Position numbers and translations under genes: made by a program | Shown here: piece by piece, positions 8,200 through 15,173 of the stretch | Layout: each line of letters opens with the position of its first letter | Position numbering within the stretch: position 1 is the stretch's first letter | Notes under the pieces: model-generated | Told to the model about the DNA's origin: nothing | What the model saw: only the letters and a program-made list of their open reading frames with translations | Databases searched by the model: none | NCBI GenBank assembly: GCA_963718355.1 | Contig: CAVQZA010000011.1 | Span: 1-25,695 of the forward strand | Direction: 5' to 3' | DNA length: 25,695 bases | From: CAVQZA01 sp963718355 | Lineage (GTDB): Bacteria > Actinomycetota > Thermoleophilia > Gaiellales > Gaiellaceae

Positions 8200-8225
8200 G
8201 CACAGAGGAGCGCGGATTGCGCAAG

Positions 8226-8231
8226 TAGCGT
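8226..8231 (+). promoter_or_regulatory. Candidate -10 box of comF (leaderless)
   Basis: TAGCGT lies seven bases before GTG 8239 in a 39-base gap after the nucleotidyltransferase stop. No Shine-Dalgarno stands before the start. Confidence 0.45.
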
Positions 8232-8238
8232 CGGTGCC

Positions 8239-8907
8239 GTGCTCGACCTGCTGTTGCCGCAGCGCTGCCTGGGCTGCTCCCGCCCCGGATCACAGCTCTG
8301 CGATGCCTGTCGCGTGACGCTGCCGTGCCTGCGCGCGCCGCTCTGCGCGCGGTGCGGCGCGCCGACCGCATGGCCGGTCGAGCGCTGTCGCGAGTGCGCC
8401 GGGCGACGGCTCGCGTTCGCCTCGGCCCGTGCTGCGGTCGCCTACGAGGGCGCGGCCCGGCGGCTCGCGACGAGCTGGAAGGAGCGGAGCCTGCGCCGCC
8501 TTGCCGCCCTGGCCGCCGATCTCGTGGTCGAGTCGGTGCCGCGCCCGGACGCCGCGGCGCTCGTCTTTGTCCCGGCCGACGGCGACCGCAGCCGCAAGCG
8601 AGGCCACGACCCGCCTGCACAGCTCGCGCGCGAGCTCGGCGAGCGCTGGGAGCTGCCGGTGCTCGTCGCGCTCCGGCGCGCGCGTCCCATCGAGCGACAG
8701 CGCGGGCTCGGGCTCGCCGAGCGCAGGCGCAACGTCGCAGGCGCGTTCGCGCCCCGGCTCGAGGTCCCGGCCCGGGTCGCGCTCGTCGACGACGTTTATA
8801 CGAGCGGCTCGACGGCAGCGGCAGCCGCAAGCGCCCTCCGACGCGCCGGCGCCCGCCGGGTCGAGGTCGTCACCTTCGCGCGGGCGATTCGTTACCCTCA
8901 GAGGTAG
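8239..8907 (+). CDS. comF: ComF/GntX-family phosphoribosyltransferase-like protein
   Basis: A 222-residue ComF-family protein. The N-terminus holds a zinc-binding domain with paired cysteines (Cys10 and Cys13, then C-D-A-C, C-A-R-C and C-R-E-C pairs up to about residue 54). The C-terminal half is a type I phosphoribosyltransferase fold with the PRPP-binding loop VDDVYTSGST at 183-192 and the family motif RKRGHDPPAQLAREL. ComF supports DNA uptake in naturally competent bacteria; many other bacteria carry a homologue with unknown role, and there are no other competence genes here. The GTG start gives the standard LDLLLPQRC opening. It precedes hpf by 19 bases. Confidence 0.9.
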   Translation: MLDLLLPQRCLGCSRPGSQLCDACRVTLPCLRAPLCARCGAPTAWPVERCRECAGRRLAFASARAAVAYEGAARRLATSWKERSLRRLAALAADLVVESVPRPDAAALVFVPADGDRSRKRGHDPPAQLARELGERWELPVLVALRRARPIERQRGLGLAERRRNVAGAFAPRLEVPARVALVDDVYTSGSTAAAAASALRRAGARRVEVVTFARAIRYPQR

Positions 8908-8921
8908 CGAACCTTAGGGGG
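8893..8921 (+). promoter_or_regulatory. Possible promoter and Shine-Dalgarno of hpf
   Basis: TACCCT at 8893-8898, in the last codons of comF, could be a -10 box. AGGGGG at 8916-8921 is a clear Shine-Dalgarno five bases before ATG 8927. Unlike most neighbours, this gene would have a short leader. Confidence 0.45.
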
Positions 8922-8926
8922 CTTCC

Positions 8927-9460
8927 ATGAGACTTCAGGTGAAGGGGAAGAACGTCGAGGTCAGCGAGTCCGTCCGGAGCTATGCCGAGAAGCGACTGGG
9001 CAAGCTCGAGAAGCAGCTCGCCGATCCCACGCAGGTCGAGCTCGAGCTGGCGATGGAGCGCAATCCCGCGATCGCCGACAACCATGTCGCCGAGGCGACG
9101 ATCTGGACGAAGGGCCCAACGCTGCGCGCGCGCGAGTCCGCGCCCGGCTGGGAGGCGTCGATCGACCAGCTCGTCGACAAGCTCGAGCGCCAGGTTGTGC
9201 GCTATCGCGAGAAGCGGAACAAGCACCACGCGCGCGGTCAGAAGCGCGCCGACGCACCGGTCGAGACAGGGCTGCCCGAGCCGAGGCTCGTGAAGACGAA
9301 GCGGTTCGCGATGAAGCCGATGTCCGCCGAGGAGGCGAGCCTCCAGCTCGAGCTCGTCGGCCACGACTTCTTCGTGTTCGAGAACGCGGAGTCGGGCGAG
9401 ACCAACGTGGTCTACCGCCGCCGCGACGGCGACTACGGCCTGATCGAGCCCGGCGCTTGA
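8927..9460 (+). CDS. hpf: Long-form ribosome hibernation promoting factor
   Basis: Binds the 30S decoding region and drives 100S dimer formation in resting cells. The 177-residue product has the N-terminal S30AE domain (about 1-100: MRLQVKGKNVEVSESVRSYAEKRL is its opening, followed by the beta strands around LELAMERNPAIADNHVAEATI). A charged linker (about 95-120) leads to the C-terminal dimerisation domain (about 125-175: VKTKRFAMKPMSAEEA and FFVFENAESGETNVVYRRRDG). This two-domain form is the usual one in actinobacteria. A good ribosome binding site supports ATG 8927. Its stop overlaps a possible small ORF start (TGATG at 9458-9462). Confidence 0.95.
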   Translation: MRLQVKGKNVEVSESVRSYAEKRLGKLEKQLADPTQVELELAMERNPAIADNHVAEATIWTKGPTLRARESAPGWEASIDQLVDKLERQVVRYREKRNKHHARGQKRADAPVETGLPEPRLVKTKRFAMKPMSAEEASLQLELVGHDFFVFENAESGETNVVYRRRDGDYGLIEPGA

Positions 9461-9636
9461 TGCCTAGTCTCGATCTGCCCCTTCGCGCGTTCCTCGGGCG
9501 TCGCTGGCGGTGCGGGGCCGGAGGTCACAGTGTGAACAACACGGCGCCGGAGAGCACCGGGCCGTCAGCGGCGCCAGGCGGTGGCAGAGCCGGGCTCCGC
9601 CCGGCGGGAGCCACCGCCGGCGAGGGGCGCGCGTGA
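9460..9636 (+). CDS. Possible 58-residue small ORF bridging hpf and the next gene
   Basis: The frame opens at an ATG overlapping the hpf stop (TGATG) and ends at a TGA overlapping the GTG start of the next gene (GTGA). The predicted peptide starts MPSLDLPLRAFLGRRW and turns Gly/Pro/Ala-rich. Coupling at both ends is what a translated operon gene would show, but in DNA this GC-rich open frames are common, the peptide matches nothing I know, and its second half lies in a strong hairpin (9577-9618). Treat it as a candidate only. Confidence 0.25.
   Translation: MPSLDLPLRAFLGRRWRCGAGGHSVNNTAPESTGPSAAPGGGRAGLRPAGATAGEGRA
9577..9618 (+). other. Strong two-tier hairpin upstream of the 9633 gene
   Basis: GGCGGTGGC at 9577-9585 pairs with GCCACCGCC at 9610-9618. 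Inside it GCCGGGC at 9589-9595 pairs with GCCCGGC at 9599-9605 around a TCC loop. There is no T-run after it, so it is not a standard intrinsic terminator. It stops 15 bases before GTG 9633 and could stall RNA decay, mark an operon border, or shape translation. Confidence 0.6.
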
Positions 9637-10103
9637 ACGACCCTTTTCCGGGGCGATACCAGCTCCCCGTCGGCATCACCGGTCTCCAGCGGCCGAGCGA
9701 GTGGGAGACCGTCGTCCTGGCCGAGGCGCCCGGCTTCGCGGCCGACGAGGCGGACCTCGTCGTGCTCGCCGACGGCACGCTGCTCGGCGACCCGGCCGCC
9801 GAGCCGCTCGTCCGCGCCGTGCCCCTGGAGCCGCCGTTCAGGGCCCAGGCGGTGCGCCAGGACGGCGCGCTCTACTCGGTGGGCGCCAACACGATCGACC
9901 TCGTCGAGCTCCCCGGCGACGTCGCGGGCCAGGAGATCGAACTGGCCGTGCGCGGCGAGGAGCACATCCTCACCGTGGACGGGATGCGGTCGTTCGAGGC
10001 GATCCCCGAGCTCGAGGCGCTGGGCGGCCGCCGCACCGACTTCGTCGTCCGCGCCCAACGCGTCGGCGGGCGCTCCTGGCAGGTCGACGTCGAGGCGCTG
10101 TAG
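9633..10103 (+). CDS. Unrecognised 156-residue protein
   Basis: I do not recognise this protein. It is acidic, rich in Val, Leu, Ala and Glu, with no signal peptide and no membrane segment. The middle (about residues 40-110) alternates short beta-like stretches with turns (DEADLVVLADGTLLGD, NTIDLVELPG, QEIELAVRGEEHILTVDG), which suggests a mostly-beta fold; the end is SWQVDVEAL. Codon use matches neighbours, so it is likely expressed. GTG 9633 is chosen because GAGGGG at about 9622-9627 is a good ribosome binding site; upstream in-frame sequence is Arg-rich and unlike protein. It sits between hpf and secA, with secA starting 14 bases after its stop. Confidence 0.75.
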   Translation: MNDPFPGRYQLPVGITGLQRPSEWETVVLAEAPGFAADEADLVVLADGTLLGDPAAEPLVRAVPLEPPFRAQAVRQDGALYSVGANTIDLVELPGDVAGQEIELAVRGEEHILTVDGMRSFEAIPELEALGGRRTDFVVRAQRVGGRSWQVDVEAL

Positions 10104-10104
10104 C

Positions 10105-10110
10105 TACCCT
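10105..10110 (+). promoter_or_regulatory. Candidate -10 box of secA (leaderless)
   Basis: TACCCT lies seven bases before ATG 10118. The intervening TGAGGGT contains a weak GAGGG that is too close to the start to be a normal Shine-Dalgarno. Confidence 0.5.
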
Positions 10111-10117
10111 TGAGGGT

Positions 10118-12781
10118 ATGAGCTCAGCACTTGGCGGTTTCGAGAAGGTCCTTCGCATGGGCGAGGGGCGCCGCCTGAAGCGGGCGCAGGAGCAGGCCGT
10201 CTACATCGCCACGCTCGAGCCGACCTACGAGGCGATGTCCGACGAGGAGCTCCGCAACGTCACCGTCGGCTTCCGTGAGCGGCTCGAGAATGGCGAGACG
10301 GTCGACGAGCTGCTGTTCGAGGCCTACGCGGCCGTGCGCGAGGCGCGAAAGCGCGAGTCGGGCCAGCGGATCTTCGACGTGCAGGTGATGGGGGGGATCG
10401 TGCTCCACGAGGGCGACATCGCCGAGATGAAGACCGGTGAGGGCAAGACCTTCGTCGCCTCGATGCCGCTGTACTTGAACGCGCTCCCGGGCACCGGCGT
10501 CCACCTCGTCACGGTCAACGACTACCTCGCCAAGCGCGACGCCGAGTGGAACCGCGGCGTCTTCGAGCGGCTCGGCATGACCGTCGGGCACATCGAGAAC
10601 ATGATGCCGTTCGACGAGCGGAAGATCGCCTACGAGGCCGACGTCACCTACGGCACGAACTCGGAGTTCGGCTTCGACTATCTCCGCGACAACATGGCGG
10701 TGCAGCTCGACCAGCTCGTCCAGCGCGGCCACTCCTACGCGATCGTGGACGAGGTCGACTCGATCCTCGTCGACGAGGCGCGCACGCCGCTGATCATTTC
10801 CGGCGAGCCCGAGACGGCGGCCCAGCTCTACTACGACATGGCCCGCATCGTGAAGGCCTTCCAGGGCCAGCGCACCACGGGCAAGGCGACAAAGGGCGAG
10901 GACGAGACCGAGACCTCGGGCGCCGACTTCGTCTACGACGAGAAGCACAAGACCGTCTCGCCCGCGCAGACCACGATCGAGGCCGTGGAGCGCGCGCTCG
11001 GGATCGAGAACCTCTACGACCCGCGCAACTCGCAGATCGTCAACCACCTGATCCAGGCGCTGAAGGCGCAGGCGCTCTACCAGCGCGACGTCGACTACGT
11101 GCTCGAGGACGGCGAAGTGAAGATCGTCGACGAGTTCACGGGCCGCATCATGGAGGGCCGCCGCTGGAGCGAGGGCCTGCACCAGGCGATCGAGGCGAAG
11201 GAGGGCGTGCGGATCCAGGAGGAGCACCTCACGCTCGCCACGATCACGCTCCAGAACTACTTCCGCCTCTACGACAAGCTCGGCGGCATGACCGGTACGG
11301 CCAAGACCGAGGAGAAGGAGTTCGTCGAGATCTACAACCTGAACGTCGTCGAGATCCCGACGAACGTGCCCGTCACGCGCATGGACAAGAACGACCTGAT
11401 CTTCAAGACGGTCGAGGCCAAGTTCCAGGCGGTGATCACCGACATCAAGGAGCGCCACGAGAAGGGGCAGCCCGTCCTCGTCGGCACGATCGCCGTGGAA
11501 ACCTCCGAGTACCTCGCGCAGCTACTGATGCGCGCCGGGATCCCGCACACCGTCCTCAACGCGAAGGAGCACGAGCGCGAGGCCGAGATCATCATCAACG
11601 CGGGCCAGCTGGGCGCGGTCACGATCGCGACGAACATGGCCGGCCGCGGCGTCGACATCAAGCTCGCCGACGGCGTGACCGAGCTCGGCGGCCTGTACGT
11701 GATCGGCACCGAGCGCCACGAGGCGCGCCGGATCGACAACCAGCTCCGCGGCCGCTCGGGCCGTCAGGGCGACCCCGGCGAGACGCGCTTCTACCTGTCC
11801 GGCCAGGACGATCTCGTGCGCCTGTTCGCGGGCGACCGGATCTACAACATCATGAATCGCTTCAAGCTCCCGGACGACCAGCCCATGGAGGCGAAGATCC
11901 TCTCCAACCAGATCGAGGGCGCGCAGAAGAAGGTCGAGGAGCAGAACTTCGTGATGCGCAAGAACGTCCTCAAGTACGACGAGGTGATGAGCAGGCAGCG
12001 CCTCGTGATCTACAAGCAGCGCCGCGACGTGCTCGAGGGCGAGGACCTCTCCGACGAGGTGAGAAGCTGGATCGACGAGGTGATCGAGCGGCTCGTCGTG
12101 CAGTACACGGAGGAGCAGTACGGCGAGGAGTGGGACCTCGATGCGCTCGTCGAGGCGATGCGGTCGCTGTACGGCACCGAGATCACCGTCGACGAGCTGC
12201 GCGACGAGGTCGCCCTCACGCGCGAGGCGCTCACCGAGGAGTTCACCGAGGACGCGCAGGAGGAGTACAAGGCCAAGGAGGAGGAGCTCGGCTCGGAGCT
12301 GATGCGCGAGCTCGAGCGGTTCGTGATCCTCCAGGTCGTCGACACCCGCTGGCGCGAGCACCTCGAGAACATGGAGTACATGCGAGAAGGCGTCCACCTC
12401 CGGGCCATGGCCCAGAAGGACCCGCTCGTCGAGTACACGGCCGAGGGTCACCTGATGTTCGAGGAGCTCGCACGGCTGATCCGCGAGGAGGTCGTGCTCA
12501 CGCTCTACCACGCCGAGCTGACGCCCGAGGACGCCGAGGAGGTGCTCCAGCAGCCCGAGGCGCCGCCGGCGAACGGCGGCCTCACCTACGAGCACGGAAC
12601 GCTCGCCGGCGCCGAGGCGATCGCGGCTGCGGGCGGCGGCGCGACGGCAACCGCGGCGATCGCCGGCGGCGCGTCGGTCTCCACGACGCAGGTCGTCAAG
12701 GACGAGCACACCGACGTGGGCCGCAACGACCCGTGCTGGTGCGGCAGCGGCAAGAAGTTCAAGAAGTGCCACGGCGCCTAG
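10118..12781 (+). CDS. secA: Preprotein translocase ATPase SecA
   Basis: The motor that drives unfolded preproteins through SecYEG at the membrane. The 887-residue protein is full length. Walker A is MKTGEGKT at 104-111. VNDYLAKRDAEW, YGTNSEFGFDYLRDNM and the DEVDSILVDEARTPLIISG box follow; the second motor domain holds TNMAGRGVDIKL and RRIDNQLRGRSGRQGD. The C-terminus ends in a zinc-binding SEC-C motif (Cys873, Cys875, Cys884, His885) after a Gly/Ala-rich linker. That tail usually contacts SecB or the ribosome. Keeping the zinc tail fits the housekeeping SecA1 rather than accessory SecA2. It is followed by a 93-aa gene and then prfB, while secA-prfB-ftsEX synteny is otherwise normal for actinobacteria. 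Confidence 0.97.
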   Translation: MSSALGGFEKVLRMGEGRRLKRAQEQAVYIATLEPTYEAMSDEELRNVTVGFRERLENGETVDELLFEAYAAVREARKRESGQRIFDVQVMGGIVLHEGDIAEMKTGEGKTFVASMPLYLNALPGTGVHLVTVNDYLAKRDAEWNRGVFERLGMTVGHIENMMPFDERKIAYEADVTYGTNSEFGFDYLRDNMAVQLDQLVQRGHSYAIVDEVDSILVDEARTPLIISGEPETAAQLYYDMARIVKAFQGQRTTGKATKGEDETETSGADFVYDEKHKTVSPAQTTIEAVERALGIENLYDPRNSQIVNHLIQALKAQALYQRDVDYVLEDGEVKIVDEFTGRIMEGRRWSEGLHQAIEAKEGVRIQEEHLTLATITLQNYFRLYDKLGGMTGTAKTEEKEFVEIYNLNVVEIPTNVPVTRMDKNDLIFKTVEAKFQAVITDIKERHEKGQPVLVGTIAVETSEYLAQLLMRAGIPHTVLNAKEHEREAEIIINAGQLGAVTIATNMAGRGVDIKLADGVTELGGLYVIGTERHEARRIDNQLRGRSGRQGDPGETRFYLSGQDDLVRLFAGDRIYNIMNRFKLPDDQPMEAKILSNQIEGAQKKVEEQNFVMRKNVLKYDEVMSRQRLVIYKQRRDVLEGEDLSDEVRSWIDEVIERLVVQYTEEQYGEEWDLDALVEAMRSLYGTEITVDELRDEVALTREALTEEFTEDAQEEYKAKEEELGSELMRELERFVILQVVDTRWREHLENMEYMREGVHLRAMAQKDPLVEYTAEGHLMFEELARLIREEVVLTLYHAELTPEDAEEVLQQPEAPPANGGLTYEHGTLAGAEAIAAAGGGATATAAIAGGASVSTTQVVKDEHTDVGRNDPCWCGSGKKFKKCHGA

Positions 12782-12788
12782 AGCGCCA

Positions 12789-12806
12789 AATGCTCATGAG
12801 CACAAG
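12789..12806. repeat. 18-bp repeat with palindromic core, copy 1
   Basis: AATGCTCATGAGCACAAG, with the perfect 12-bp palindrome TGCTCATGAGCA at 12791-12802. It begins eight bases after the secA stop and 77 bases before the 93-aa gene. An identical copy stands at 13146-13163. A palindrome of this size is a natural binding site for a dimeric regulator. Confidence 0.8.
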
Positions 12807-12814
12807 CTCGTTTT

Positions 12815-12836
12815 TGTTCGTGTTTTGACACGAACA
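12815..12836. promoter_or_regulatory. 9-bp inverted repeat upstream of the 93-aa gene
   Basis: TGTTCGTGT (12815-12823) and ACACGAACA (12828-12836) are perfect inverted repeats around TTTG. It follows a T-rich stretch and contains a TTGACA. It may be an operator or an RNA hairpin ending secA transcription; there is no T-run after it. Confidence 0.5.
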
Positions 12837-12865
12837 GGTGCGTCGAGGACGGCGATGCTTGTGCC

Positions 12866-13147
12866 ATGCATCCGCGGCCGCTCGACCCGAGACTCGCCGA
12901 GGCCCTGGCGCGACTCGGGCGTCGTGGCGTGAGCGCTGCGGAGGCTCGACGTCTCATCGGCCCATTCGCAGGTTGGCTTCACGTCTCGCGTCCGAGCTAT
13001 TCGACGGTGCGCGCGATCGTCGCGGCGTCGAGGCTCGAGCCGTACGAATCGACACGGATCTCGCCGCTCGATTCGCTCGTCCGGGGGCGAGTCCCGACTC
13101 CCACCGAGCTCGAGGCCGCCTTCGAACGGCGACACAAAGGGCGCTAA
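12866..13147 (+). CDS. Small helix-turn-helix-like protein, family not recognised
   Basis: A 93-residue basic protein. The middle reads as two helices around a turn (GVSAAEARRLIGPFAGWLHV, then RPSYSTVRAIVAASR, about residues 16-50), a layout like short actinobacterial DNA-binding proteins; this is a resemblance, not a family match. The C-terminal part (TPTELEAAFERRHKGR) is helical and charged. It sits between secA and prfB, where many actinobacteria have no gene. Two identical 18-bp repeats flank it, one upstream and one starting on the last base pair of its stop region. ATG 12866 has no Shine-Dalgarno; a weak GATGCT box is six bases upstream. It could bind the repeats and control itself and prfB, or the whole unit could be a small inserted cassette. 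Confidence 0.65.
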   Translation: MHPRPLDPRLAEALARLGRRGVSAAEARRLIGPFAGWLHVSRPSYSTVRAIVAASRLEPYESTRISPLDSLVRGRVPTPTELEAAFERRHKGR

Positions 13148-13163
13148 TGCTCATGAGCACAAG
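13146..13163. repeat. 18-bp repeat with palindromic core, copy 2
   Basis: Identical to the copy at 12789-12806, including the 12-bp palindrome at 13148-13159. It overlaps the TAA of the 93-aa gene and lies 45 bases before the prfB start. The bases just before both copies also agree (GCGCC versus GCGCT), so the similarity is wider than the palindrome. Confidence 0.8.
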
Positions 13164-13195
13164 GACGGTGTCGCGCTGGCTTCAGGGCGCTGAGC

Positions 13196-13201
13196 TAGCA
13201 T
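13196..13201 (+). promoter_or_regulatory. Candidate -10 box of prfB (leaderless)
   Basis: TAGCAT lies six bases before GTG 13208. No Shine-Dalgarno precedes the start. The palindromic repeat at 13148-13159 ends 36 bases upstream, close to where a -35 contact or activator/repressor would sit. Confidence 0.5.
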
Positions 13202-13207
13202 CGGGTC

Positions 13208-14315
13208 GTGGCTGAGCCGCAGACACTCTCGCTCGACCAGCAGCTCGAGGAAATCAGGGTCCAGCTCGGCTGGGTCCGTGATTACCTTTGACCCCGATCA
13301 GGTAGCGACCCGCATCGCCGCGCTCGAGGAAGAGCTCGCGGCGCCCGGGTTCTGGGACGACCAGCAACACGCCGCCTCGGTCTCGGCCGAGCATGCGCGC
13401 CTGCAAAAGCGGCTCGACCGCTACCAGCGGCTCACCCGCGAGTACGAGGACGCCGTCGAGCTGCTCGAGATGGATCCGGAGATGTCCTCCGAGATCGAGA
13501 CCTCGATCGCGCCACTTCGCCGCGAGCTCGACCGGCTCCAGGAGGACGCGCTGTTCTCGGGCGAGTACGACGGGGGCGATGCGGTCGTCACGATCCACGC
13601 CGGCACCGGCGGCACCGACGCGCAGGACTGGAACGAGATCCTGCTGCGCATGTACCTGCGCTGGGCGGCCGACCGCGGCTTCCAGACCGAGCTCCTCGAG
13701 GCGAGCCCCGGTGAGGAGGCCGGCCTCAAGTCGGCGACGCTCACTGTGAAGGGCGAGAACGCCTACGGGATCCTCAAGGCCGAGCGCGGCGTCCACCGGC
13801 TCGTCCGCCTCTCGCCGTTCGACTCCGCGCACCGCCGTCACACGTCGTTCGCCGAGGTGATCGTCGCGCCGCTCCTGCCCGACGACGCTGCGGTCGAGAT
13901 CGACGAAGGAGACCTCCGCATCGACACCTACCGGGCGAGCGGCGCCGGCGGCCAGCACGTCAACAAGACCGACTCTGCGGTGCGGATCACCCACCTGCCG
14001 ACTGGCATCGTCGTCCAGTGCCAGAACGAGCGCTCGCAGACCTCGAACAAGCAGACTGCGATGCGGATGCTCCGCTCGCGCCTCGTCGAGCTGGCCGAGG
14101 AGGAGCGCGAGGCGGAGCTCGCCCGCGAGCGCGGCGCAGCGCAGGACATCGGCTTCGGAAGCCAAATCCGGAGCTATGTGCTCCATCCGTACCAGCTCGT
14201 CAAGGATCACCGGACGAACTACGAGGTCGGCAACGCACAGGGCGTCCTCGACGGCGACCTGGACGGCTTCATCCACGCCTACCTGCTCGCGAAGGCGGCC
14301 GGTACCACTGTCTAG
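13208..14315 (+). CDS. prfB: Peptide chain release factor 2, programmed +1 frameshift
   Basis: Ends translation at UGA and UAA. The gene is in two frames: GTG 13208 to CTT 13286-13288 encodes 27 residues, then an in-frame TGA at 13289-13291; skipping base 13289 continues at GAC 13290 to the stop at 14313-14315, giving 368 residues. The CTT TGA C site is the known RF2 autoregulatory frameshift, which makes low RF2 favour its own synthesis. The anticodon-like SPF is at 202-204 and the catalytic GGQ at 247-249, both spaced as in known RF2. A start within the second frame (13278) would lose the conserved N-terminal helix, so the joined form is preferred. The upstream stimulator is not a classic AGGGGG; GTGAT just before the site could pair with the 16S rRNA 3' end. 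ftsE follows after 81 bases. Confidence 0.95.
13286..13292 (+). other. RF2 programmed +1 frameshift site (CTT TGA C)
   Basis: CTT at 13286-13288, TGA at 13289-13291 and C at 13292 form the standard slip site. The zero frame before it has no other stop from GTG 13208, and the protein motifs continue only in the +1 frame. Confidence 0.93.
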
Positions 14316-14332
14316 ACGTCAGGCCCCTCCGC

Positions 14333-14338
14333 TACACT
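14333..14338 (+). promoter_or_regulatory. Candidate -10 box upstream of ftsE
   Basis: TACACT in the prfB-ftsE gap would start transcription near 14345, leaving a leader of about 50 bases to GTG 14397. The same hexamer stands before smpB at 17696-17701. Confidence 0.35.
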
Positions 14339-14396
14339 GCCCCTTCGCCAACGCAACCGGCGCAGCCCAGCTGCTGCCTTCCCCCCTCGTGCACCG

Positions 14397-15173
14397 GTGA
14401 CTGACGTGAACCTCCAGCCAGACCCGCTTTCGGCACTCGCCGACCCCGAGCTCGAACTCGCTCCGCCGCCGTCACCCGGCGCGGGGGCGATGATCGTGTT
14501 CGACCTCGTCTCGAAGGTCTACGAGCCGAACGTCGAGGCGCTCAAGGACGTCTCGTTCGTGATCGAGAAGGGCGAGTTCGTCTTCGTCGTCGGCGCGTCG
14601 GGCTCCGGCAAGTCGACGCTGATTCGCCTCCTGCTCAAGGAGATCGAGCCTTCGGACGGGCGGATCATGGTCGGCGGCCGCGATCTCACGCGGCTCAAGC
14701 GCTCGAAGGTGCCGCAGCTCCGTCGCAACGTCGGCTGCGTGTTCCAGGACTTCAAGCTGCTCCCGAACCGCACCGCGGCCGAGAACGTCGCCTACGCGCT
14801 GAAGGTGCAGGGCGAGTCGAAGGTCAGCATCCGGCGCAAGGTGCCCGAGGTGCTGAACCTCGTCGGTCTCGCGCACAAGATGAACTCCCTCCCGAACGAG
14901 CTCTCCGGCGGCGAGCAGCAGCGCGTCTCGATCGCGCGCGCCTTCGTCAACCACCCGCCGCTGCTCATCTGCGACGAGCCGACCGGGAACCTCGATCCGG
15001 ACACGTCCGTCGGGATCATGCAGCTCCTGTACCGGATCAACCGCGCCGGCACCACGATCCTGATGGTGACCCACGACCGCGAGATGGTCGACAAGATGCG
15101 CAAGCGCGTGATCGCACTCGAGGACGGGCGTCTGTCGCGCGACGAGCGGCGCGGGGGCTACACCTCGGAATGA
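14397..15173 (+). CDS. ftsE: Cell division ATP-binding protein FtsE
   Basis: The ABC ATPase partner of FtsX; the complex activates peptidoglycan hydrolases at division. Walker A GASGSGKST begins at residue 66, the signature LSGGEQQRVSIARA and Walker B LLICDEPTGNLD follow, then the H-loop MVTHD. From GTG 14397 the product is 258 residues and carries about 31 extra Pro/Asp-rich N-terminal residues. An in-frame ATG at 14490 would give 227 residues starting MIVFDLVSKVY, the usual FtsE beginning, with GGGGG two bases upstream. Codon bias in the extra stretch looks coding, so the longer form is given, but the start is uncertain. Its stop overlaps ftsX (ATGA). Confidence 0.93.
   Translation: MTDVNLQPDPLSALADPELELAPPPSPGAGAMIVFDLVSKVYEPNVEALKDVSFVIEKGEFVFVVGASGSGKSTLIRLLLKEIEPSDGRIMVGGRDLTRLKRSKVPQLRRNVGCVFQDFKLLPNRTAAENVAYALKVQGESKVSIRRKVPEVLNLVGLAHKMNSLPNELSGGEQQRVSIARAFVNHPPLLICDEPTGNLDPDTSVGIMQLLYRINRAGTTILMVTHDREMVDKMRKRVIALEDGRLSRDERRGGYTSE

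Noticed and set aside
12828..12848. LexA/SOS-type operator near CGAACAGGT
   Set aside because: Only one half-site is present; the second half does not match GTTCG at the right spacing.
12838..13215. A 125-codon open frame overlapping the 93-aa gene in another frame
   Set aside because: The translation is Arg-rich with no fold-like pattern, and it would run through the second repeat and into the prfB start.
13278..14315. prfB starting at GTG 13278 without a frameshift
   Set aside because: This would lose the N-terminal part encoded from 13208, and the CTT TGA C site fits the known RF2 mechanism exactly.
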